From NCBI GenBank assembly GCA_046160485.1, contig JBJXGV010000009.1, positions 111,772 to 175,771 on the forward strand: a stretch of DNA of 64,000 bases, read 5' to 3'. The notes under the pieces are model-generated. The model was given only the letters and a program-made list of their open reading frames with translations. It made no database searches and had not been told where the DNA came from. The number at the start of each line of letters is the position of its first letter. Position 1 is the stretch's first letter. Below, in pieces: positions 1 through 8,730 of this stretch. The stretch is from JBJXGV01 sp046160485. Lineage in GTDB: Bacteria; Orphanbacterota; Orphanbacteria; JBJXGV01. Position numbers and translations under genes: made by a program.

Positions 1-811
1 TCAGCCCTTCGCAAAGAATCGCGCGCTTCGGAGCGTCGGTCGCGCCGGAGAGCAGTGCGCGCCCGCCTGCGTTTGCGAGAAGTGCGCCGCGCACGGGACC
101 GTTTGTCCACGTCCGCGCTCCGTGTCTCCAGTCGTCCGGCGGTGCGTCGCCGACAAATCGGCCCTGTATTGCGACGACCGCGCCACCGTCTGCGGCGTAG
201 AGCGGCGCGACGATGCGAAAACCGCCGTCGCGACCGAGCACGCGAACGGCCTTGCGGACGGCTTCGGATTCGGCGGCATCGCACGCTGGCGGCACGAGGC
301 CGACGAGCGGTTCGCCACCGCCATCAGGGTCGAGTGCCGAAAGCAGACCACGATTCCCGAGGTATTCGCGTGCGTCGGTGTCTGCGGGGTCTTTTGCTGC
401 TCGCCGGTCGAGCGCGAGCGAGAAGAGCATCGCTGCGTCGTCGGGAGTGAACTCGGGAAGGGTCGGTACGGGCGCTTGCGCCGGCGTGCTCGCGCGCGAT
501 GACTCCGGTCGCGGTGTCGGTGCGTCGTTGTCGGGAATCAGCCCGTGCGCGCGACAGAGCCGGACGAAGTCGACGTCGGTTTGTGCACAGAACGCCTTCG
601 CCGTGAGCGGCTCCCCGAGGCAAGAGCATCCGAAGATGTTCCGCTCGGGATCGAGATACGCGCTCGGCGAGCGATCGCCGTTTTTGTGACTCTCGGGGAA
701 GACGCAGCGCACCGAGTACGTGCCGGAAGGGTTGCGCCGTTTCGGAAGTGTACGCGCGCTCGCTTTCCACGCTTCGACGATGAACCCTTCGGGAAGCTCC
801 AGCGGCGGCAT
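1..811 (-). CDS. Phage/plasmid-type DNA primase (CHC2-like zinc finger and toprim), partial
   Basis: The reading frame is open without a stop from ATG 811 to the left edge (270 codons), so the 3' end lies outside the window. Residues about 35-65 resemble a CHC2 primase zinc finger: Cys and His (RCVFPESH), a GDRSPSAY segment, then IFGCSC. A Pro-rich linker follows, and the visible end AILCEGL is the start of a toprim motif, where E would be the catalytic acid. Primases of this architecture make RNA primers for phage or plasmid replication. The start overlaps the stop of a 25-codon upstream ORF (TGATG), and a GGAG lies about 10 nt upstream. Frame and domain order are directly visible; the primase call rests on two partial motifs. 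The remaining toprim and any helicase domain cannot be seen. Confidence 0.75.
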   Translation of the reverse strand, partial: MPPLELPEGFIVEAWKASARTLPKRRNPSGTYSVRCVFPESHKNGDRSPSAYLDPERNIFGCSCLGEPLTAKAFCAQTDVDFVRLCRAHGLIPDNDAPTPRPESSRASTPAQAPVPTLPEFTPDDAAMLFSLALDRRAAKDPADTDAREYLGNRGLLSALDPDGGGEPLVGLVPPACDAAESEAVRKAVRVLGRDGGFRIVAPLYAADGGAVVAIQGRFVGDAPPDDWRHGARTWTNGPVRGALLANAGGRALLSGATDAPKRAILCEGL

Positions 812-888
812 CACGACGATGCTCCGCACGCCGCGCGGCGGCTATGAAGTGGGGTAGAAACTCGGCTCAAATCATTCGAACGCGTCAT
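811..888 (-). CDS. Possible 25-residue leader ORF coupled to the primase
   Basis: A short ORF beginning MTRSNDLSRV has a GGAGAAG ribosome site 5 nt upstream. Its TGA shares a base with the ATG of the primase-like gene (TGATG). Such overlaps usually allow translational re-initiation. The peptide matches nothing I recognise and may exist only to couple translation. Low confidence because it is so short. Confidence 0.3.
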   Translation of the reverse strand: MTRSNDLSRVSTPLHSRRAACGASS

Positions 889-1016
889 GGCAACTTCTCC
901 TCGTCGTTCGCCGTCGGATGGAATTCGTTTCGACGACCTCACGTTGGGAGGAAGCTGCCAGAACGCCGCGTGCGCGTCTGGAAATCGGGGACTTAAGTAT
1001 TTCGGGGTGGGACGAG

Positions 1017-1988
1017 CTAGGGTCTCTTCGCCACGACTTCGCGCGGCGGCTTGCGCTGTAGGGACTTCTTGATTCCCGTTTCGGAGAACGTCCGGCCGAA
1101 GCTAGGAGGGAACGCGCCCGACTCGACGAGTGTAGTGAGAAGGAGTGCGGACGTGAGCCGGATCGCAACCGATGGCTTCACGACCTCTCCTGTCGTGAGC
1201 GAATCCACGATGTCGGCCGGGTAGACCTGCCAGAACACGTGTCTTGGTCGCTTCGCCGGCCGAACGATCGGGCGCGGACGGCCGTTGGCCCAGAAGGCGG
1301 CCCTCAAGTGGATCAGGTCCTGCTCCTCGCTCGTGGGGACATTTAGGGCGCCTTCGGGCGGTTCTGGATGAAGCGGCTTTCGAGAGTCCTCCGCGTACAC
1401 GTCGCGGAGACGCCGTTGAAGCCACTCGACAGGGGCTGGTTTACCTGCCAGTCGATCGCGCTCTACCGCGTCACGGAGGCGGGCCGCCAAGTCTTGATCG
1501 ATCGGCTTCTTCGCGAACCGTCTGTTGAGGTGCTCCGCGCTCTCGTCGAAAACCGCGAACGTGTCACACGCTTCGGTCGCCACACGAGAAATCATCGCGC
1601 TCAGGTCCTTCCGCTTCAGACGCGTTTCAAGTTGGGTCAGAACACTCAGATGTGCGCCGCCGACGAGGGCGCTGTTGATTCCCTCTGCCATGAACTCATC
1701 GGCGATGGCGTATCGCTTCGCGTGCAGCGGGCCGCCGATTGCGTGTCCTAATTCCTCAAGAAGTCTGTCCATCTTGCGCAACGAACCTTGGAGCGCGTTG
1801 GGGAGATGTCGGGACCAGTCAACTACCGGTGTCCATCGGAAGATGGTCTGTTCCTCGGGCACGCAGACGCCGCTCCCGCGTCCACCACGGACTACCCAGA
1901 TGTGCCAGTGAGGCTGGATCGCGATCGCCATATCCCGAATTTGTCCGAGTGAGTTCCATATCAGGCTGACGTCAGCGCGACGAGGCAT
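1017..1988 (-). CDS. Hypothetical protein, prophage-like region
   Basis: A 323-residue protein I cannot assign. It is predicted soluble, with no signal peptide or membrane segment. The middle (about residues 70-210) is rich in charged helices (RLKRKDLSAMISRVATEA, LAARLRDAVERDRLAG), and the C-terminus is basic. It is transcribed towards the primase-like gene and divergently from the ParB/methyltransferase gene, so the roughly 170 bp between 1988 and 2158 probably holds both promoters. The ribosome site at ATG 1988 is weak (GCGAG); an internal ATG at 1931 is an alternative start. Codon use is that of a real gene. A replication or packaging accessory role is only a guess from its neighbours. Confidence 0.7.
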   Translation of the reverse strand: MPRRADVSLIWNSLGQIRDMAIAIQPHWHIWVVRGGRGSGVCVPEEQTIFRWTPVVDWSRHLPNALQGSLRKMDRLLEELGHAIGGPLHAKRYAIADEFMAEGINSALVGGAHLSVLTQLETRLKRKDLSAMISRVATEACDTFAVFDESAEHLNRRFAKKPIDQDLAARLRDAVERDRLAGKPAPVEWLQRRLRDVYAEDSRKPLHPEPPEGALNVPTSEEQDLIHLRAAFWANGRPRPIVRPAKRPRHVFWQVYPADIVDSLTTGEVVKPSVAIRLTSALLLTTLVESGAFPPSFGRTFSETGIKKSLQRKPPREVVAKRP

Positions 1989-2157
1989 GCTGTCTCGCAG
2001 GATCCGCTGTTGCGGCCCTGCGTCTCCGGTGATACGCTTTCGGTCGAATCACGTTGGTTGTAGCTGTTCGGCCAAGCCTCGACCTGCCCGACGATGGACG
2101 CGGGCCTCACGCATGACTCGATCAAGCGTGGGGCCCTTTCTGTTTCGGGAGGTCGAG

Positions 2158-3525
2158 TTGGACCAGTCTAGCGCTATTCTGAGCGAATCCGCTACTCAGG
2201 CACGCACCCAGCGGCGAACACGCGCCAGCACCGCAGTCGATCCATCGACGATCACGATCCCCGAGAACGTCGCGCGCTGGCCGATCGAGCGCTTGCGGCC
2301 GTACCAGAAGAACTCGCGGACGCACACACGCGCGCAGATCACGAAGATCGCGGCGAGCATCACCGAGTTCGGGTTCACGAATCCGATCCTGATTGCTGCC
2401 GACGGCGAGATCATCGCGGGCCACGCGAGACTCGCGGCCGCGCAGCAACTCGGGATGTCCGAAGTCCCCGTGCTCGTGCTCGGCCATCTCTCCGAGAAGC
2501 AGCGGCGCGCGCTCGTGATCGCCGACAACCGCTTGGCCCTCGACGCGGGATGGGACTTCGACATGCTCTCGGAAGAACTCGCCGCACTCAAGGACGAGAA
2601 CTTCAATCTCGACGTCATCGGCTTCGACGCCGACGAGTTGCGCGATCTCCTCGGCGAGGACGAACCCGAAGAGGAGATCCCGCCGTTACCGGAGCATCCC
2701 GTCACGCGGCCGGGCGACACGTGGCATCTCGGCAATCACGTCCTGGTCTGTGGCGACAGCACTGACGAGCAGGTCGTGGCGCGTGCGATTGGCGACAAGC
2801 GCGCCGCACTGTTCGCGACTGACCCGCCGTATCTAGTCGATTACGACGGCACCAATCATCCATCGAAGCGCCCCAAGGCCAACAAGGACTGGGACGACCA
2901 GTACGCCGATTGGGACAACGCCGAACAGGGTCAGAAGCTCTACGACGACTTCATCGCCGTCGCGATCAAGCACGCGATCTTGCCGAACGCAGCTTGGTAC
3001 TGCTGGCACGCCTCTCGACGCCAGGCGATGCTTGAAGACTCGTGGACGAAGGCGGGCGCGATCGTGCATCAGCAGATCGTGTGGGTAAAGACGCGCGGAG
3101 TACTAACTAGGTCTACCTATCTGTGGCGGCACGAGGTGTGCCTGCACGGTTGGTTACAAGGCAATCGACCACCGTTCCGCCGTCAGCGCGAAGACCCGAC
3201 GACGATTTGGGAAGTCGCATCGAGCGAGGTCGAGAGCAAGGACCATCCGACTTCGAAGCCGACGAAGCTCTTCGAGACGCCGATGCTCGTACACACACAA
3301 GTTGGTGACACGTGCTACGAGCCGTTCTCGGGAAGCGGCAGCCAGATCATCGCGGCCGAGCGCACGAAGCGCCGCTGCGTCGCGATCGAGTTGAACCCGC
3401 GCTTCGTCGACGTCGCTGTATTGCGCTGGCAGAACTTGACGGGCAAGCACGCGACGCTCGACAGCGGCGAACGCTTCGACGCGATGAAGGCCGCGCGGGA
3501 GGAGACGAGCGATGCGACGGCGTGA
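2158..3525 (+). CDS. ParB/Srx-like nuclease domain fused to a DNA N4/N6 methyltransferase
   Basis: The N-terminal ~110 residues are a ParB-N/sulfiredoxin-type domain, with EIIAGHARLAAAQQLG and the ADNRLAL segment typical of phage ParB-methylase fusions. The C-terminal half is an amino-methyltransferase: catalytic DPPY (ATDPPYLVDYDG) and the SAM-binding FSGSGS near the end, an order that fits a beta-class enzyme. HPTSKPTKLFE between them is also typical. It probably methylates phage or host DNA for protection. Start choice: the frame opens at ATG 1987, but codon use there is poor and it would abut the divergent gene. TTG 2158 has GGGAGG 5 nt upstream; ATG 2113 has no such site. The function of the family is well known; the recognition sequence is not predictable. 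Confidence 0.9.
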   Translation: MDQSSAILSESATQARTQRRTRASTAVDPSTITIPENVARWPIERLRPYQKNSRTHTRAQITKIAASITEFGFTNPILIAADGEIIAGHARLAAAQQLGMSEVPVLVLGHLSEKQRRALVIADNRLALDAGWDFDMLSEELAALKDENFNLDVIGFDADELRDLLGEDEPEEEIPPLPEHPVTRPGDTWHLGNHVLVCGDSTDEQVVARAIGDKRAALFATDPPYLVDYDGTNHPSKRPKANKDWDDQYADWDNAEQGQKLYDDFIAVAIKHAILPNAAWYCWHASRRQAMLEDSWTKAGAIVHQQIVWVKTRGVLTRSTYLWRHEVCLHGWLQGNRPPFRRQREDPTTIWEVASSEVESKDHPTSKPTKLFETPMLVHTQVGDTCYEPFSGSGSQIIAAERTKRRCVAIELNPRFVDVAVLRWQNLTGKHATLDSGERFDAMKAAREETSDATA

Positions 3526-3595
3526 TGCGATGGGCGTGCTGCTGGCGATGCTAGTGAGTAGCGGCGTGCTGATTGGTGTGGCGTGGCCACGATAG
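3512..3595 (+). CDS. Small single-span membrane peptide (27 residues)
   Basis: The ATG lies inside the end of the methyltransferase gene and is preceded by a strong GGGAGGAG at 7 nt. The product begins MRRRDAMGVLL and carries one hydrophobic stretch to GVAWPR, so a cytoplasmic basic N-terminus with one membrane span is expected. Overlapping start and strong ribosome site suggest translational coupling. Phages often encode lysis or membrane peptides of this size, but nothing here proves that role. Confidence 0.45.
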   Translation: MRRRDAMGVLLAMLVSSGVLIGVAWPR

Positions 3596-3747
3596 CACCA
3601 CAAGAGCCTGACGCCGTCGCGGCGCGTCGACAGTCTGCGCTCGGTGCGTCGTTTCTCACGGTCTCGTCGCATCACGCATTCGGCGCCTGTCTCTGCCAGT
3701 GTGGCGCGGTAACGCGTTGTGGTGGTTGCGATTCGACACGCAGTTAG
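3583..3747 (+). CDS. Possible 54-residue Cys-rich small protein
   Basis: A GTG-started frame overlapping the previous peptide encodes a protein whose C-terminal half contains CLCQC and CGGC, a possible zinc knuckle. There is no clear ribosome site. It could be chance in GC-rich DNA, but four or five closely spaced Cys in one small frame are unusual. Low confidence. Confidence 0.25.
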   Translation: MATIAPQEPDAVAARRQSALGASFLTVSSHHAFGACLCQCGAVTRCGGCDSTRS

Positions 3748-4099
3748 GCGATCGGTGAGGTCGTGGAGTTGATGAAAGGTTCATTTCTCCGAATCGGGGG
3801 TCCGGTGACCACAATTCTGGTCGCAGCGGAACCCGTGCAGAATCAAGCGGATAGGCCCTATCCAGGACGCCGAATCGAGCGCAATCGCGGCCGGATCCCG
3901 CCTGTTCGACCCAGCGAGGGCGGGCGCGCCGCGAGGGCAATGACGACGTGTGTGCAACGACTTACGTGGCCGACGCCGCCGGCTGGGAGCCGAAGTGCAG
4001 CCTAGAATCGCCCGATTTCGTCCCTCGCTGGCCGTCCCGGCGATCGACGACATCGGGGAAGTGCCTGCAGAACGCCAGGAAACGCGGCAGGAGGGCAGT
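3748..4099 (+). other. Spacer with no gene recognised
   Basis: About 350 bases between the methyltransferase cluster and the terminase pair. Open frames here lack ribosome sites and convincing codon use. I see no tRNA, hairpin or repeat. It may carry the promoter for the terminase genes. Confidence 0.4.
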
Positions 4100-4786
4100 G
4101 TGGAAGGCTATTCAGATGTCCAGTTCTTGATGCCCGACACGTCCGCGGGGACCAAGGAACGCCCCTTCCCGCCGGGACTTCCCGTCGCCGGAGCGCGGCG
4201 GCCCCACGGCGTCGTGCACGGATTTCACGCAAAGAGCGCGGTATCGCTCGCGAATCCAATGGGTTGCGACACTTGCGTGCTCGCCGCGATCAAGAAGAAG
4301 AATCCGAGGCATCCACTGGCCTGCCGAGAAGCCCGTAAGCATAGCCGGTGCAGCATCTTAGAGCGTCACCAGTCGAACTGGGTCGCCGGACTCGTTGACG
4401 AGATCCGCACGGCAACCGGTGGCGAGCCGACGGCGCTGCAGCGTGGCGCGGTCGAACAGATTGTTCGCCTGCGGAGTCGGCTCTTCGCGTTGGAAACGTA
4501 CTTGGCCGCCGCCGGCGTCGTCGACGTTCGTACCGGCGAGCCGCGCGCGATCGTCGATCGGATGACGAGCCTGGAGAACGCGCTCGGGCGTGCGACGGGC
4601 GAACTGCGTTCCTCAATCGCTGATGCGCGTGCTGCGAAGCGTGGCGGAGCCCCGTCGTTGACCGAGTACTTGGCCGCGCTCGCGACGAGAAATGCGGCGC
4701 CGCTCGCCGTTGAGGACGCGACGAGTAAAGAGATCGAGCGTAAAGAAATCTTGTCAGAGGAGGATAGCGATGGCAGCGACGAGTAG
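4100..4786 (+). CDS. Terminase small subunit candidate (hypothetical)
   Basis: The 228-residue product is called by position. Its stop lies 17 bases inside the large terminase gene, the usual small/large terminase arrangement. Residues about 55-80 contain GCDTC and later Cys (LACREARKHSRC), possibly metal binding; the rest is helical and charged, ending in an acidic tail (SEEDSDGSDE). The GTG at 4100 has AGGAGGG 4 nt upstream. The open frame extends to 3950, but that part has shadow-like composition; ATG 4130 is another option. A role in recognising phage DNA for packaging is inferred from the neighbour only. Confidence 0.6.
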   Translation: MEGYSDVQFLMPDTSAGTKERPFPPGLPVAGARRPHGVVHGFHAKSAVSLANPMGCDTCVLAAIKKKNPRHPLACREARKHSRCSILERHQSNWVAGLVDEIRTATGGEPTALQRGAVEQIVRLRSRLFALETYLAAAGVVDVRTGEPRAIVDRMTSLENALGRATGELRSSIADARAAKRGGAPSLTEYLAALATRNAAPLAVEDATSKEIERKEILSEEDSDGSDE

Positions 4787-6365
4787 GGACGCACCGGCAA
4801 TCAACATCGTGCAAGCCGTACGCGATCCGAGTCTGATCGGAGACGAGTTGAGCGTTGTGCAGGAAGCACTCTTGAGGTCGATCTACGGGCTCGACATTCC
4901 CGAGGAGCAGGTCGCGATCGTGGAGAAATGCACGGGCCGAGCGCCTCTCGTTGGTGTCGAGTATCGCGAGATCGCCGTCGTCGCCGGACGGCGCTCGGGC
5001 AAGAGCGACAAGATCGCGTCGAACATTTGCCTCTACGAAGCGCTCATCCGGCAACACCGTCTCTCACCGGGCGAGAACGGAACGGTGCTGCTCCTCGCGC
5101 GCGATCAAAGGCAAGCACGCGTCGTGCGCGGCTACATCGAAGCGAAGCTGACGCGCTCGCCGATCCTGAGCCAGTTCATCGAGGCCATGCGCGGCGACGA
5201 GATCGTGCTGACGAACGGTATCGTGATCGCGATCTATCCAGCGTCGTTTCGATCGATCCGCGGCTTGAGCGTGATCACCGCGGTGCTCGACGAAGTCGCG
5301 TTCTGGCCCGTCGATGAGAACTACGCGAGCCCCGACGCCGAGGTGTTGAAGGCGCTGCGGCCGGCGACGGCGACTCACGAGCGCGCGAAGATTGTGTTGG
5401 TGAGTTCGCCGTACTCGCGCGACGGAGTTCTGTGGCAGATGTTCGTGAACCGCGACAACGATCCCGACACGCTCGTCTGGCACAGCGAATCGCTCGCGAT
5501 GAACCCGACGATCTCCGAGAAGTTCTTGGAGAAGGAACGCGCGCGGGACTTCGACGCGTATCGTCGCGAGTACTTGGCCGAGTTCACGGACGCCGTCAGC
5601 GCGTTCCTGCCATCGGACGCGATCCAAGCCTGCACGGTGCGCGGTCGGCTCTCCGTGCCGCACAGCACGGTCCACGCGTACACGTGCTCGATCGACGCCG
5701 CGTTCAAGGGCGATCGATTCACGCTCGCGGTCGCGCACCTCGATCGCGACTCTGGCAAGGTCGTGATCGACCGCCTCGAATCGTGGCTCGGCTCGCGTGA
5801 GGCGCCGCTCTCGCTTGCGCAGGTACTGCCGAGCATCAAGGCGATCGCGACGCAGTACGGGTTCAGCCGCATCGCCGCCGATCAGTTCGCGATCGAGCCG
5901 CTGCGACACGCGTTCGCGCAGATCTCGCTCACGCTTGAAGAGCAGACATTCAGCGCGCCGTTCAAGGCGGACCTGTACGGCAATCTTCGCACGCTGCTGA
6001 CCGACAGGCGCATAGAGCTGCTCGATCATCCGCAGTCGCTCAAGGAACTCCGATCGTTGGAGGTCGAACTCTTGCCGGGCGGTCAGAGCCGCATCGGGCA
6101 TGCGCGTCGCGCCGGCGCATCGGACGACTTCGCCGACGTGATCGCGTTGGCAGCGATGGACGCGATGCGCGGCAACGGGACGCGCGCGTTCGATCCCGAG
6201 AGCGCAGTCATCGCGGGCCCGCCGTCGATCTGGATGCAAGCCTTCCCGTCGCTGCCGGGCGAGCGCGGCGGCCGCACGAGCGACGATTGGGAAGCGCCGC
6301 CGGGCTTCGACGTTGTCGGGCGGATGAACGATCGCGGAGGATTCGATCGGGTCGGTGGGTGGTAG
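4770..6365 (+). CDS. terL: Phage terminase large subunit
   Basis: A 531-residue packaging motor. The N-terminal ATPase has Walker A AGRRSGKS (about residue 73), Walker B with catalytic acid in VLDEVAFW, and coupling motif VLVSSP. The C-terminal RNase H-like nuclease has CSIDAAFKGD, RIAADQF and the terminal acidic SDDFADVIALA. Length is normal and all motifs are intact. It translocates and cuts concatemeric phage DNA together with a small subunit, probably the overlapping upstream gene. ATG 4770 has AGAGGAGG 6 nt upstream. No portal, protease or capsid gene follows: the next gene is an opposite-strand serpin, so the prophage appears truncated here. Confidence 0.92.
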   Translation: MAATSRDAPAINIVQAVRDPSLIGDELSVVQEALLRSIYGLDIPEEQVAIVEKCTGRAPLVGVEYREIAVVAGRRSGKSDKIASNICLYEALIRQHRLSPGENGTVLLLARDQRQARVVRGYIEAKLTRSPILSQFIEAMRGDEIVLTNGIVIAIYPASFRSIRGLSVITAVLDEVAFWPVDENYASPDAEVLKALRPATATHERAKIVLVSSPYSRDGVLWQMFVNRDNDPDTLVWHSESLAMNPTISEKFLEKERARDFDAYRREYLAEFTDAVSAFLPSDAIQACTVRGRLSVPHSTVHAYTCSIDAAFKGDRFTLAVAHLDRDSGKVVIDRLESWLGSREAPLSLAQVLPSIKAIATQYGFSRIAADQFAIEPLRHAFAQISLTLEEQTFSAPFKADLYGNLRTLLTDRRIELLDHPQSLKELRSLEVELLPGGQSRIGHARRAGASDDFADVIALAAMDAMRGNGTRAFDPESAVIAGPPSIWMQAFPSLPGERGGRTSDDWEAPPGFDVVGRMNDRGGFDRVGGW

Positions 6366-6368
6366 CGA

Positions 6369-7607
6369 TCAGGCTCCCGACCTCGACGGATCGGTGACGC
6401 GGCCGAGGAACAGAATGCTGCTGGTTCGCTGATCGCGAATCATGAACACGAACGGATGGTCGGCGATGAAGCGCGGAGAGCGTGGAGCCATGCCGATGCT
6501 CCGAGTCGCGACGACAGCCGTAGCGGCAGCGGCTTCGGTGCCCTTCTCACTCACATCGACGAATGCCTTGTGGACCACGAGGCTGATGAAGAGGTCCCGT
6601 TTCCCGTTCATGTTCGAGAAGTCCGCTCGCATTGGGTCGAACGCTGCATCCATTCCGAGCGCGGCGAGATGGTCGTTCAGCAAGTAGGTCGTCGTCATCC
6701 GGAATCGCGGCAGCGAGACCCGCACTTTCGTCCGCTTCAACTTGGCGAAGCACGAATCGAGCTGCGCAGCCGATAGCCGCTGCTCCAAGCCTGGCAAGCC
6801 TTCGGTTGAGTCCGGCAGGAGCACGATCATCACGAGGTCGGTGTTCGAGTACGGAAGTTCGAGTAGCGCGAAGTCATCGACCTTCGCGTACCGAAGACTG
6901 TCCTCTTTGTTCATCATCGAAGCATCGACGGTCACGGAATCGCCCAACTTGAACGGAGCGACTCGTGTATCCGTGCTGTCGAACTCTGCCTGCCAGGTTC
7001 CGTGGAAGTAGATCGCGTTTGTCAGCACCAGCCTGGTCAGCTTGTCGATCGCCCCACGCGGGACGAGATCCACGATCTTCCTATTCGTTCGCTCCTCGAC
7101 CCACGAGTTAATCTTTGTCCGCGATCCTTCCGGGTCTGCAACGAAGTTGAGCTCCTCTAGCTCGGCCCCGTAGTGGCGACGCGTCACTTCGCGAAACGGC
7201 TTCTTGAAGTCCTCGCCCGTTTGTCCCCAGAGCCGATTGGCGATGCGGAGCTGATCGCCTGACTGGTTGTCACCGGTATCGAGCCCCCGAATCAAAGCCT
7301 CGTACGCGGCGTGGGGCGGTGGAGCGGTAGCGGAGAAGTGCATCACGCGCGCCATCTGCTCGGCCGTCGTTCCAGCGGCACCCGCGTAGGTCATCGCGAG
7401 CGCCGTCGAGATGCTGAACGGTGAGAGGAACATGTTGCCGGGCGTGCTGCGAAGTTCTTGGAAGAGATCGACGGCGAACATGTTGGACGCAGTGGCGACC
7501 AAGCGCGTCTCTGGGGAGATCTCCTCCGGGCGGGACCGATCACAGCCAGAGACCAAGGCGAACGACCCCGCGATCAGCCAGTGAACCAGCGCGCGCTTCG
7601 TTGCCAT
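6369..7607 (-). CDS. Serpin (serine protease inhibitor), lipoprotein
   Basis: A full-length 412-residue serpin. The start at 7607 has GGGAGG 6 nt upstream; longer frames to 7886 are shadow. Residues 1-22 are a lipoprotein signal (LVSGC, Cys22), so it should be anchored outside the cytoplasm. Family motifs are present: NMFLSPFSISTAL, LVLTNAIYFHGTWQ, the hinge EKGTEAAAAT (354-363) and HPFVFMI before SSILFLGRV. The small-residue hinge is the inhibitory type, so it should trap a protease through the loop; the cleaved bond is likely near R369-S370, suggesting a trypsin- or subtilisin-like target. Target and purpose (self-protection or defence against foreign proteases) are inference. It sits directly beside the terminase on the opposite strand. 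Confidence 0.93.
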   Translation of the reverse strand: MATKRALVHWLIAGSFALVSGCDRSRPEEISPETRLVATASNMFAVDLFQELRSTPGNMFLSPFSISTALAMTYAGAAGTTAEQMARVMHFSATAPPPHAAYEALIRGLDTGDNQSGDQLRIANRLWGQTGEDFKKPFREVTRRHYGAELEELNFVADPEGSRTKINSWVEERTNRKIVDLVPRGAIDKLTRLVLTNAIYFHGTWQAEFDSTDTRVAPFKLGDSVTVDASMMNKEDSLRYAKVDDFALLELPYSNTDLVMIVLLPDSTEGLPGLEQRLSAAQLDSCFAKLKRTKVRVSLPRFRMTTTYLLNDHLAALGMDAAFDPMRADFSNMNGKRDLFISLVVHKAFVDVSEKGTEAAAATAVVATRSIGMAPRSPRFIADHPFVFMIRDQRTSSILFLGRVTDPSRSGA

Positions 7608-7684
7608 CGTCATCCTCCCACTTGAATCACGTCGGAGACGGTCCCGTTTCGCAGATAGCTTACTGCCCTGAGCCCGGGCTTGCA

Positions 7685-7712
7685 CTTTCTCCGAATCGAA
7701 GCGTTCATGTCC
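7685..7712 (+). repeat. 28-nt box upstream of a tyrosine recombinase, copy 1
   Basis: These 28 bases, containing GAATCGAAGCGTTCATG, are identical to 53096-53123 upstream of the related recombinase. A degraded version (GCGTTCATATC) begins at 50999 before the recombinase stub. The box lies 22 nt before the start codon. It could be an operator, a promoter element or a recombinase binding site. Confidence 0.6.
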
Positions 7713-7734
7713 TGACCCGGAAGGAGGGTTCATG

Positions 7735-8619
7735 ATGAACGCGATTCCGAGAGTCTCACCCCCCGATCTGCTGCCCGCTGTCCCCGTCTTCATTCGCCGG
7801 TTGCACGCGCCGAGCACGAAGCAGGCGTACGAACGCGAACTCGCTCGATGGTTCGCCTGGCTCGCCGACAACGCCCCGCTCGACAACGAGATCCTCCCGC
7901 GTTACGTCGAGTGGCTGCGTGCGCGCAATCTCTCCGCCACGACGATCAGTTGGCGAGCCGTCGTCGTGATGCAGTTTCTCAAGGACGCGCATCGGCAGGG
8001 AGTGATCGACCGCGACGTGACCGAGGGGTATCGACCGCCGAAGGGAACGCGAGGATTCGCGCCGCGCGTGTTGTCATCCGGCGAACTCAAGCGGCTGCTG
8101 CGTACCCCCGATCGCCGATCGTGGAGGGGCCGTCGCGATCTCGCGATCCTCACGCTCCTTGGCATCGCGGGACTTCGCATCGGTGAGGTCGCGTGCCTGC
8201 GAATCTGCGACGTCGATCTGCAGTCCGACCGCGTCGTGCTCAAGATCCGTGGGAAGGGGAATCGCATTCGGTCGATCGCGCTCGCGGGTAGAAACGCCTC
8301 GCCGATCCGATCCTGGGCGAAGGTGCGAGGCGTGGGGCAGTCCGACGTGGCATTCTTCATCTCGAAGCGTGTCGAGGATGGGGAGCCACGCGGGATGACG
8401 ATCGCGTCGATCGATTACGTCGTGAGGCGATACGGCCGCGTCGCTGGAATCGATCGGCTTCACGCCCATCTGCTTCGCCACTGCGCGGCGTCGAATGCCC
8501 TTGCGGGCGGGATGAACTTGGTCGCCGTTAGAGATCTGCTCGGGCACTCGTCGATCGTGACGACGTCCCGCTATCTCCACTCGACCTCCGGCATGGCGGG
8601 CGTGGTCGTCGCGGGGTAG
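7735..8619 (+). CDS. Tyrosine recombinase/phage-type integrase (XerC/D-like)
   Basis: A 294-residue enzyme with an N-terminal SAM-like core-binding domain (about 15-95) and a C-terminal catalytic domain. Catalytic residues visible: Arg in GLRIGEVACLR, Lys in KIRGKGNRIR, HLLRH (HxxR), LGHSS and Tyr in SRYLH. It should cut and rejoin DNA at specific sites through a 3'-phosphotyrosine. ATG 7735 is chosen over 7732 because relatives at 53141 and 51032 begin at the same point (M-x-A-I-P), with AGGAGG 7 nt upstream. It follows a short spacer after the divergent serpin. It could be the prophage integrase, but two paralogues in this window argue for an independent family. Confidence 0.92.
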   Translation: MNAIPRVSPPDLLPAVPVFIRRLHAPSTKQAYERELARWFAWLADNAPLDNEILPRYVEWLRARNLSATTISWRAVVVMQFLKDAHRQGVIDRDVTEGYRPPKGTRGFAPRVLSSGELKRLLRTPDRRSWRGRRDLAILTLLGIAGLRIGEVACLRICDVDLQSDRVVLKIRGKGNRIRSIALAGRNASPIRSWAKVRGVGQSDVAFFISKRVEDGEPRGMTIASIDYVVRRYGRVAGIDRLHAHLLRHCAASNALAGGMNLVAVRDLLGHSSIVTTSRYLHSTSGMAGVVVAG

Positions 8620-8730
8620 AATGGTTGAGGTGGCCGACCGGTCGTCCGCCGCTCGCCCCGGAGCCGCTGCACGCCCCAGCACGTGCAATCGACTGCTACT
8701 CAGGCCCGTTGCCGCTTAGGAGCACACATC

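Noticed and set aside
3512..3595. Holin or lysis gene
   Set aside because: Only one hydrophobic stretch and no endolysin nearby; kept as a generic small membrane peptide.
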